DNA from: JAEZFI01 sp044508215
GTDB lineage: Bacteria > Actinomycetota > Acidimicrobiia > Acidimicrobiales > Microtrichaceae
Direction: 5' to 3'
Assembly: GCA_044508215.1 (NCBI GenBank)
Contig: JBIQID010000151.1
Location: 1-6,345, forward strand
Length of the DNA: 6,345 bases
Part shown: positions 1 to 4,856 of the stretch, in pieces
Numbering within the stretch: the stretch's first letter is position 1
Layout of the letters: each line of letters starts with the position of its first letter
Translations under genes and position numbers: made by a program
Notes under the pieces: model-generated
Seen by the model: only the letters and a program-made list of their open reading frames with translations
The model's database searches: none
Told to the model about the DNA's origin: nothing

Positions 1-14
1 CCCCAACCCGGTTC

Positions 15-56
15 CGTCCTGCGTGGTGCGACGGATCCGTCGCACCACGCAGGACG
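15..56. repeat. Perfect 42-bp palindrome (possible bidirectional terminator)
   Basis: The arms are 21 bp each and pair without a mismatch around a central GGATCC (centre between 35 and 36). After one mismatch (14/57) pairing resumes at 12-13/58-59. In RNA it would form a very stable GC-rich hairpin in either direction. No T-run follows on either strand, which is common for terminators of high-GC actinobacteria. It lies about 70 nt upstream of the SRPBCC gene, so the likeliest role is terminating a gene to the left of the window. A dispersed repeat or a dimeric operator is possible. The palindrome itself is certain; its role is inferred. Confidence 0.6.
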
Positions 57-117
57 AAAGCGGCGCTGCTTCGAGCATCCGTTCTGGCGCTGATCGTCAC
101 GGGTAGCGGCGCGGGGC

Positions 118-123
118 AGGAGG
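118..123 (+). promoter_or_regulatory. Ribosome binding site of the SRPBCC gene
   Basis: AGGAGG is a full Shine-Dalgarno match, 6 nt before the ATG at 130. It decides the start: another ATG at 126 in a different frame is only 2 nt from the motif, and its reading frame gives an arginine- and proline-rich product with no protein-like pattern. Confidence 0.7.
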
Positions 124-129
124 CGATGC

Positions 130-603
130 ATGAGGAGCCTGGATCGCGTGTTCGGCGCAGCAGAGGTGGTGTCCGACCGCTCGTGGACGTTCGACCTCGA
201 CGCCGACTCGCTGTGGGGCCGGATGGTCGACCTCGACCGCTACCGGCAGTGGTGGCCGTGGCTGCGACGCTTCGACGCCGACGGCGGCTTCGACCGAGGG
301 GCCCGCTGGTGGTGCACGGTCGCTCCGCCCCTCCCGTACGTCGTGCGCTTCGTGATCGACCTCGACCGGGTCGACGACCGCTCGGTGTCGGCGACGGTCA
401 CGGGCGACATCACCGGCTCGGCGACGCTGGACGTCGAGGCGCTCGACGACGCTCGGAGCCGCGCCCACCTCGTGTCGAGGCTGGCTCCCGCCAACCCGGT
501 CCTCCGCAGCTTCGCCCGAGCCGCGGGACCGCTCGTGCGGTGGGGGCACGACTGGGTGATCGACCAGGGCCGCCGTCAGTTCGACCCGCGAGGCGACGCC
601 TGA
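130..603 (+). CDS. SRPBCC (START/polyketide cyclase-like) family protein
   Basis: This 157-residue protein has the pattern of the SRPBCC helix-grip fold. An N-terminal strand (WTFDLDA, about 19-25) leads into the helix with the typical 'W.RMVDLDRYRQWWPWL' signature (29-45). Beta strands follow (59-64, 71-79, 85-92, 96-103, 111-118), and a long C-terminal helix (about 121-149) would cap the hydrophobic pocket. The length is usual for the family. Members bind or transform hydrophobic ligands, but the fold does not reveal the ligand, and no catalytic residue is recognisable. It has no signal peptide or membrane segment, so it is probably cytoplasmic. The start is set by an AGGAGG 6 nt upstream. 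It stands alone on its strand and converges with the GST-family gene, 55 nt away. Family assignment is good; function is unknown. Confidence 0.8.
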   Translation: MRSLDRVFGAAEVVSDRSWTFDLDADSLWGRMVDLDRYRQWWPWLRRFDADGGFDRGARWWCTVAPPLPYVVRFVIDLDRVDDRSVSATVTGDITGSATLDVEALDDARSRAHLVSRLAPANPVLRSFARAAGPLVRWGHDWVIDQGRRQFDPRGDA

Positions 604-607
604 ACCT

Positions 608-655
608 GTCCGACGTGGGCGCGCGCGGACCCTCGACGGAGCCTCGCCGTCGGAC
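608..655. terminator. Hairpin-forming sequence between convergent genes
   Basis: The 55-nt gap between the two convergent stops holds two overlapping inverted repeats. The first is GTCCGACG (608-615) with CGTCGGAC (648-655), 8 bp with a 32-nt loop. The second is CGACGG (634-639) with CCGTCG (647-652), 6 bp with a 7-nt loop. The right arms overlap, so only one can form at a time. No T-run is present. The position fits a shared bidirectional terminator, but GC-rich DNA gives such stems easily, so the call is moderate. Confidence 0.4.
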
Positions 656-658
656 GCC

Positions 659-1735
659 TCAGCGGAGGGGTGTGTGCTCCGGCTGCACCCGCTCCTCGGG
701 CCGCGGCGCCGGGGGAGCGGTGCCGTCGCCGAAGGGCCGTCCGCCCAGCTCTTCCCGGCCATGCGGGGTCAGCCAGTTCGCGAGGTCGGGGCCCTTCGGG
801 ACGACTCCGGTCGGATTGATGTCCCGGTGGACCTCGTAGTAGTGCCGCTTGATGTGGTCGAAGTCGATGGTGTCGCCGAACCCGGGCGTCTGGAACAGGT
901 CCCGCGCGTACGCCCAGAGCACCGGCATCTCGGTGAGCTTGCTCCGGTTGCACTTGAAGTGGCCGTGGTAGACGGGGTCGAAGCGCACGAGCGTCGTGAA
1001 CAGCCGCACGTCGGCCTCCGTGATCGAGTCGCCCATGAGGTAGCGCTGACCCTCCAGGCGCTCGGTCAGCGCGTCGAGCTGTGAGAACAGCCGGTCGTAG
1101 GCGTCCTCGTAGGCCTCCTGGGCGCCGGCGAACCCGCAGCGGTACACCCCGTTGTTCACCTCGGTGAAGACCCGCTGCATCAGCTCGTCCATCTCGGCGC
1201 GCAGCGGCTCCGGGTACAGGTCCGGTGCCCCGTCGCGGTGGTGCGCGCGCCACTCGGTGGAGAGGTCGAGGGTCATCTGCGCGTAGTCGTTGGTGACCAC
1301 CTTGCCGCTCTCGATCTCGACGATCGCCGGCACCGTGATCCCCCTCGGGTACTCGGGGTCCCGGGCGAAGTAGGCCTCCTGGAGCCGTTCGATGCCGAGC
1401 ACCGGGTCCTTCCCGCCCGGATCGAGGTCGAACGTCCAGCTGCGGCGGTCGTGCGTCGGTCCGCACACGCCCATCGACAGCACCTCCTCCAGTCCGAGGA
1501 GCCGGCGGACGATGATCGCCCGGTTCGCCCACGGGCACGCTCGTGACACCACCAGGCGGTAGCGGCCCGGCTCGACCCGGTAGCCGTCACGGCCGTCGGC
1601 GGTGATCCGGGTGGTGATGTAGTTCGTGTCGCGCTTGAACTCTCCCTCCTCGACGTAGGTCCCCTGCTCGCCGTGTGCGTCGAAGCCGGCGTCGGTGGGG
1701 GCCGTGCCAGAGGTGCTGTCTCGAGAGGTGTCCAT
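659..1735 (-). CDS. Glutathione S-transferase superfamily protein, glutathionyl-hydroquinone reductase-like (ECM4/YqjG type)
   Basis: This 358-residue protein has the architecture of Xi-class GSTs. A long N-terminal extension leads to a thioredoxin-like domain with the catalytic motif SRACPWANR (Cys67, residues 64-72) and cis-proline region 'ITVPAIVE' (133-140). An all-helical C-terminal domain (about 175-300) carries the family signature 'NNGVYRCGFA..QEAYE' (194-210), then ITEADVRLF (238-246) and 'FDPVYHGHFKCN' (252-263). Xi-class enzymes reduce glutathionyl-hydroquinones through the active cysteine, via a mixed disulfide. The usual gamma-glutamyl-binding Ser-Asn-Glu-Ser segment reads TNDYAQMTLDLSTEW here (148-162). 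Since actinobacteria make mycothiol rather than glutathione, I infer another thiol partner. The ATG overlaps the ATG of the + strand inside a CCATGG, and a -10-like box 6 nt upstream suggests a leaderless mRNA. It is divergent from a flavin-dependent phenol hydroxylase family gene, so a role with quinones or phenols is plausible. Confidence 0.88.
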   Translation of the reverse strand: MDTSRDSTSGTAPTDAGFDAHGEQGTYVEEGEFKRDTNYITTRITADGRDGYRVEPGRYRLVVSRACPWANRAIIVRRLLGLEEVLSMGVCGPTHDRRSWTFDLDPGGKDPVLGIERLQEAYFARDPEYPRGITVPAIVEIESGKVVTNDYAQMTLDLSTEWRAHHRDGAPDLYPEPLRAEMDELMQRVFTEVNNGVYRCGFAGAQEAYEDAYDRLFSQLDALTERLEGQRYLMGDSITEADVRLFTTLVRFDPVYHGHFKCNRSKLTEMPVLWAYARDLFQTPGFGDTIDFDHIKRHYYEVHRDINPTGVVPKGPDLANWLTPHGREELGGRPFGDGTAPPAPRPEERVQPEHTPLR

Positions 1736-1741
1736 GGCACA

Positions 1742-1747
1742 GACCTA
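1742..1747 (-). promoter_or_regulatory. Possible -10 box of the GST-family gene (leaderless)
   Basis: On the minus strand TAGGTC lies 6 nt before the ATG at 1735, the spacing expected if transcription starts at or next to the A of the start codon. The last base differs from the TANNNT consensus, no -35 box is recognisable, and there is no Shine-Dalgarno motif before this ATG. Tentative. Confidence 0.35.
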
Positions 1748-1756
1748 CCACGGCGC

Positions 1757-1762
1757 TACGGT
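1757..1762 (+). promoter_or_regulatory. -10 box for a leaderless hydroxylase transcript
   Basis: TACGGT fits the TANNNT consensus of actinobacterial -10 elements. It is followed by exactly 7 nt and then GTG (1770), the geometry of leaderless genes where +1 is the first base of the start codon. No Shine-Dalgarno sequence precedes that GTG. This element supports the 1770 start over the in-frame ATG at 1734. No clear -35 is seen. Confidence 0.55.
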
Positions 1763-1769
1763 CGCCCCC

Positions 1770-3200
1770 GTGCTGCGGTCGGCTGACGAGTACCGGAACG
1801 GGCTGCGCGACGGCCGTCGGGTCCACTACCGGGGCCGCCAGGTCAGCGTGCTCGACGAACCCGACCTGCGGGTGGCGGTGGACCACGCGGCCCTCGACTT
1901 CGACGTCGGCCACGATCCCCACCACCGGGACCTCGCGATCACGGACGGTTCTTCGACCTACTACGCGGTGCCCCGGTCGGCGGACGACCTCCTGCGCCGC
2001 TCGGCGCTCATCGAGACCGTCACGGCGCTCGGCGGGACCATGGTGACGCTCGTCAAGGAGATCGGGTCCGACGCCCTGTTCGCGCTGCTCCGGGTGCTCG
2101 ACGGAGAGGGCCTGGAGCGTGCCACGGCGTTCTGGGAGCGGTGCCGCGACGAGGACCTCGCAGTGGCGGTCGCTCAGACCGACGTGAAGGGCGACCGGTC
2201 GCTCCCGCCCCATCGCCAGCCCGACCCCGACCACTACGTGCGGGTGGTGGGGGAGACCCCCGAGGGCATCGTGGTGCGCGGCGCGAAGACCCACACCTCG
2301 GTGAGCGCCAACTGCGACGAGCTGATCGTGCTGCCCACCCGGGCCATGTCCGAGGCGGACGCGGACTGGGCCGTCGCCTTCGCCGTGCCCATCGACACGC
2401 CAGGGCTCCACCTGTACGTGTCCAGCTACCACGCGGGAGAGGTCGACCCCTTCGACCACCCGCTCTCCTCCCGCCACAAGATGCTCGAGACCCTCACGGT
2501 CTTCGACGACGTCGTGGTGCCCTGGGACCGGGTGTTCCTCGACCGACGGCCCGAGCTGGCCGGCCCGCTGGCGCTCGCCTTCGTGGAGTACCACCGCTTC
2601 ACTGCGGTGTCCTACAAGCTGCCGCTGCTCGACCTGCTGGTCGGCGCCACCGCCCGCATGGCCGAGCTGAACGGCGTGGCCGGGGCGAACCACGTCCGCG
2701 ACAAGCTCGCCCGGCTCGTCATCTACGCCGAGACGGTGCGCGGCCTGACCCACCTCGCTGCCATGCGGGCGGGGGAGGCCGAGCACGGCATCTGGGTGCC
2801 CGACCCGATGACCACGAACCTCGCCAAGTACACCTTCGCCACCCGCTACCACGAGCACCTCCGCGACGTGCAGGACGTGGCGGGCGGGCTGCTCGTGACC
2901 GGGCCGGGCGGCGACGACTGGGCGGACCCCGCCACGCGCGCCGTGCTGGAGAAGTACTACTCAGCAGCCGGGGACGCGCTCGAGCGCCTCCAGATGATGC
3001 ACCTGGTCTCCGACCTCACGGCGCGGGACTTCGGCGGCTACCACGCGGTGCTCGCCGTCCACGCCGAGGGGTCGATCGAGGCGGAGAAGATGCAGATCCT
3101 CCGGGAGCACGACGCGAGCGGCGCGCGCGAGTACGCCGACCGCGTGGCGGCCGGCGTACGCCCGTACCTGGCCCCTACTCGCGGGCCTGCTGGCAGCTGA
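1770..3200 (+). CDS. 4-hydroxyphenylacetate 3-hydroxylase (HpaB) family, FADH2-dependent monooxygenase-like protein
   Basis: With the GTG start the protein has 476 residues, the normal HpaB-family length, and begins LRSADEYRNGLRDGRRVHYRG, matching the family's N-terminus (about 'R.G.EYL..LRDGR.V...G'). The in-frame ATG at 1734 would add 12 residues with no family counterpart. Family landmarks are QTDVKGDRSLPP (136-147), the 'VVRGAKTHTS' strand (168-177), LPTRAM (188-193) and 'TVFDDVVVPWDRVF' (243-256). A helical C-terminal domain follows, with an acyl-CoA-dehydrogenase-like fold. Family members hydroxylate phenols ortho to the OH using FADH2 from a separate reductase. The superfamily also contains 4-hydroxybutyryl-CoA dehydratase, but very few cysteines are present, arguing against its iron-sulfur cluster. 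No reductase gene lies in the window, so the substrate and electron donor are unknown. The gene is divergent from the GST-family reductase and overlaps the DksA-like gene tail-to-tail by 26 bp. Confidence 0.85.
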   Translation: MLRSADEYRNGLRDGRRVHYRGRQVSVLDEPDLRVAVDHAALDFDVGHDPHHRDLAITDGSSTYYAVPRSADDLLRRSALIETVTALGGTMVTLVKEIGSDALFALLRVLDGEGLERATAFWERCRDEDLAVAVAQTDVKGDRSLPPHRQPDPDHYVRVVGETPEGIVVRGAKTHTSVSANCDELIVLPTRAMSEADADWAVAFAVPIDTPGLHLYVSSYHAGEVDPFDHPLSSRHKMLETLTVFDDVVVPWDRVFLDRRPELAGPLALAFVEYHRFTAVSYKLPLLDLLVGATARMAELNGVAGANHVRDKLARLVIYAETVRGLTHLAAMRAGEAEHGIWVPDPMTTNLAKYTFATRYHEHLRDVQDVAGGLLVTGPGGDDWADPATRAVLEKYYSAAGDALERLQMMHLVSDLTARDFGGYHAVLAVHAEGSIEAEKMQILREHDASGAREYADRVAAGVRPYLAPTRGPAGS

Positions 3201-3525
3201 CGCAGTACGGCGAAGCGGGCATCGCCTCGAGGCGAGCCCACGGGATCTCGCCGCCGCAACCGAGGCACTGGCCGAAGGTGCCGTCCTCGATCCGCTGGAG
3301 CGCCGCTTCGACGTCGTCGAGCGCGGTGCGGGTCATGCTGCCGATGGTGGCCATGACGCTGCGCTCCTCGAGCACCTTCAGGTGCTCGGTCTCGCCGTGT
3401 CCGCTCGTGGCGGCGCCGGCGACCTCGGGTTCCTCGAGCTCGAGCTGGGCGCGCAGGACGTCGCGCTCGGCCTCCAGCTGAGCGCGGACCTCGTCGAGCG
3501 TCATCGGGGTGTCGTCGTCGTTCAT
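3175..3525 (-). CDS. DksA/TraR family zinc-finger protein
   Basis: This 116-residue protein has an N-terminal helical, charged coiled coil (about 8-32 and 46-82), then the C-terminal four-cysteine zinc finger Cys87-x2-Cys90-x17-Cys108-x2-Cys111, the standard DksA spacing. The segment before the finger, 'ALDDVEAALQRIEDGTFGQC' (68-87), is the classic family signature. DksA-type proteins enter the RNA polymerase secondary channel and alter initiation at promoters, often with (p)ppGpp. The presumed coiled-coil tip (about 33-48) shows no DxxDxA motif, which E. coli DksA needs for its activity, so the regulatory effect may differ. The ATG at 3525 is preceded by AGGA with 5 nt spacing; a later in-frame ATG (3504) is possible. 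The 3' end overlaps the convergent hydroxylase gene by 26 bp. Family call is strong; target promoters are unknown. Confidence 0.88.
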   Translation of the reverse strand: MNDDDTPMTLDEVRAQLEAERDVLRAQLELEEPEVAGAATSGHGETEHLKVLEERSVMATIGSMTRTALDDVEAALQRIEDGTFGQCLGCGGEIPWARLEAMPASPYCVSCQQARE

Positions 3526-3526
3526 G

Positions 3527-3554
3527 TCGATCCTGTCGGTCCTGTCGATCCCTG
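3527..3554 (-). repeat. Three tandem 9-10 nt units carrying Shine-Dalgarno-like cores
   Basis: Read on the plus strand the units are TCGATCCTG (3527-3535), TCGGTCCTG (3536-3544) and TCGATCCCTG (3545-3554). On the coding (minus) strand each gives a purine core (AGGA, AGGA, AGGGA) directly before the dksA-like ATG. Only the copy nearest the ATG is at ribosome-binding distance (5 nt). This may be standby ribosome binding, or just a short duplication in the leader. Confidence 0.55.
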
Positions 3555-3581
3555 GGTAGGTGTTCAGGAGATGGTGGCCCC

Positions 3582-3587
3582 AGCATA
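3582..3587 (-). promoter_or_regulatory. Probable -10 box of the DksA-like gene
   Basis: TATGCT on the minus strand fits the TANNNT consensus and lies in a locally AT-richer stretch of a very GC-rich region. Transcription would start near 3575, giving a leader of about 50 nt that contains the tandem Shine-Dalgarno-like repeats. No convincing -35 box is present at 16-19 nt upstream. Confidence 0.45.
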
Positions 3588-3644
3588 ACTGGCGATGTCG
3601 GAACCCGGTCGATGTTTTAGCTCCGGTCAACACCCGCGCGCCGG

Positions 3645-3650
3645 TAGCAT
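3645..3650 (+). promoter_or_regulatory. Probable -10 box of the regulator-gdhA operon
   Basis: TAGCAT fits TANNNT and ends 9 nt before the ATG at 3660. A start site 6-9 nt downstream would give a leader of 0-3 nt, so the transcript is leaderless or nearly so. The AGGG next to the ATG is too close to act as a Shine-Dalgarno site. An AT-rich tract (GTTTTAG, about 3614-3620) lies upstream. The promoter faces away from that of the DksA-like gene, 57 bp apart. Confidence 0.5.
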
Positions 3651-3659
3651 CGTGCAGGG

Positions 3660-4850
3660 ATGGCAACCGTGACCACCGGCCTCGAACACCTGGACGAGAC
3701 GTTGGACGGCGGCATCCTCCCGGGCGACAACATCGTCTGGTTCGCCGACGACGTCGACGCGGTCCGCGACCTGGCAGCGGCGTTCCTCCGTTCGGCACCC
3801 GGCCGGCGGCGCCTCGCTGCGCCGCTCGCAGCGCACGACGGGACCAAGCGGTGGGCAGAGGACCTCGACGGCGCACACGTCGAGCGGATCGACCTCGGCT
3901 GGTGGATGGAGGACCTCACCGCCCTCGAGACGATGCTCACCGACCCGGTCGACGCACCCCGCACCCGGATCGTGATCGACGGCCTCGACGACCTGGCCCG
4001 CCACTGGGGCGCAGCCGAGGCGGCCAAGTTCTACGCCCGCGTCTGCCCGCGGCTCTTCGACCTGGGCACCACGGCGTACTGGATCGGGAGCCGCGAGGTG
4101 CTCTCGGCCCCGGTGGTCGAGGAGATCACGAAGGTCGCCCAGTGCGTCTTCGAGGTGCGCGACGGCCACCTGCGGGTGAACAAGGCCGAGGGGCGGCCCC
4201 CCAAGCTGCGGGGCGCCAGCTTCCACATCGACCGCACGCCGTCCGGCGAGCTGCGCATCGAGCGGGAGCACGCGGCCGGGCGGCTGGGGGAGGGGCTGCG
4301 CCGCCTCCGCAGCGATCGGAACCTCACCCAGGGCCAGCTGGGCGCCATGGCAGGTGTCACCGCTGCGGCGATCTCACAGGCCGAGGCGGGGCGCCGGGGG
4401 CTCTCGCTCGACACGCTCGTGACGCTCTGCGAGCAGCTCGGGATCGGCCTCGACGACCTCCTCGGCAGCCGCCCGGCCCCCGATCACGTCCTGGCCCGAC
4501 GCGAGCAGCGGGGCGAGGACCGGTCGATCACACCGCTGCTCGACGACCCCTCGGCCGAACCACGGGTGTACCTCGTGCGGCTCGAGCCGGGGGAGTCCGG
4601 GGTGCCGCCGTTCAGCCCCAAGGGGACCGAGCTGGTCCTGGCGGCGCAGGGTCTGGTCCTGGTCGACCTCGGGGACACCACTCCGGTGATGCGGCCCGGC
4701 GACGCTTTGAAGGCCACCCGGGTGTCTGTGCGAGGCTGGACGAACCTCGGGGCCGACCCGGTGCAGCTGTTCTGGGTCGTGCTCGATCCGGTGGCTGCCG
4801 AGACGGGGTCGCCCCGCGCCGTTCCGAACGTGCAGTCCAGAGAGGCCTGA
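3660..4850 (+). CDS. Three-domain transcriptional regulator: degenerate RecA/KaiC-like domain, Xre-type HTH, cupin
   Basis: The protein has 396 residues. Residues 1-203 resemble a KaiC/RadA-type ATPase: 'TGLEHLDETLDGGILPGDNIVWF' (6-28) matches the region just before a P-loop, 'RIVIDGLDDL' (103-112) looks like Walker B with Asp107, and 'LRVNKAEGRPPKLRGASFHI' (171-190) is like the family's C-terminal strands. Where GxxxxGKT should stand, the sequence reads FADDVDAV (28-35), so ATP binding is unlikely. Residues 208-269 form an Xre/HipB-type helix-turn-helix with the classic LTQGQLGAMAGVTAAAISQAE core (222-242) and an LDDLLG end. Residues 301-376 match a cupin barrel, but the usual HxH and distal His are replaced (PPFSPKGTE 316-324; Arg358), leaving only the Glu (324). 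It lies 6 nt before gdhA, almost certainly in one operon, so control of gdhA or of itself in response to a nitrogen-related signal is a reasonable inference. The ligand is unknown. Confidence 0.75.
   Translation: MATVTTGLEHLDETLDGGILPGDNIVWFADDVDAVRDLAAAFLRSAPGRRRLAAPLAAHDGTKRWAEDLDGAHVERIDLGWWMEDLTALETMLTDPVDAPRTRIVIDGLDDLARHWGAAEAAKFYARVCPRLFDLGTTAYWIGSREVLSAPVVEEITKVAQCVFEVRDGHLRVNKAEGRPPKLRGASFHIDRTPSGELRIEREHAAGRLGEGLRRLRSDRNLTQGQLGAMAGVTAAAISQAEAGRRGLSLDTLVTLCEQLGIGLDDLLGSRPAPDHVLARREQRGEDRSITPLLDDPSAEPRVYLVRLEPGESGVPPFSPKGTELVLAAQGLVLVDLGDTTPVMRPGDALKATRVSVRGWTNLGADPVQLFWVVLDPVAAETGSPRAVPNVQSREA
4839..4845 (+). promoter_or_regulatory. Shine-Dalgarno-like site of gdhA inside the upstream gene
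   Basis: AGAGAGG lies within the last codons of the regulator gene, 11 nt before the gdhA ATG. The spacing is slightly long, but it is the only purine-rich stretch before the start (the gap itself is pyrimidine-rich, TCCCCC). Translation of gdhA may therefore depend partly on ribosomes ending on the regulator gene. Confidence 0.5.
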
Positions 4851-4856
4851 TCCCCC

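Noticed and set aside
126..839. Long open frame beginning at ATG 126, overlapping the SRPBCC gene.
   Set aside because: Its product is dominated by Arg, Pro and Gly, as expected for a shifted frame of GC-rich DNA. It runs into the opposite-strand reductase gene and its start is too close to the Shine-Dalgarno site.
1695..1769. Longer hydroxylase start at ATG 1695 or ATG 1734.
   Set aside because: The extra residues match nothing in the family, 1695 lies inside the reductase gene on the other strand, and the GTG at 1770 has a well-placed leaderless -10 box and a family-like N-terminus.
1587..2858. A 423-codon minus-strand open frame across the hydroxylase gene.
   Set aside because: Low-complexity Val/Gly/His/Arg-rich translation without family features; antisense shadow of the hydroxylase gene.
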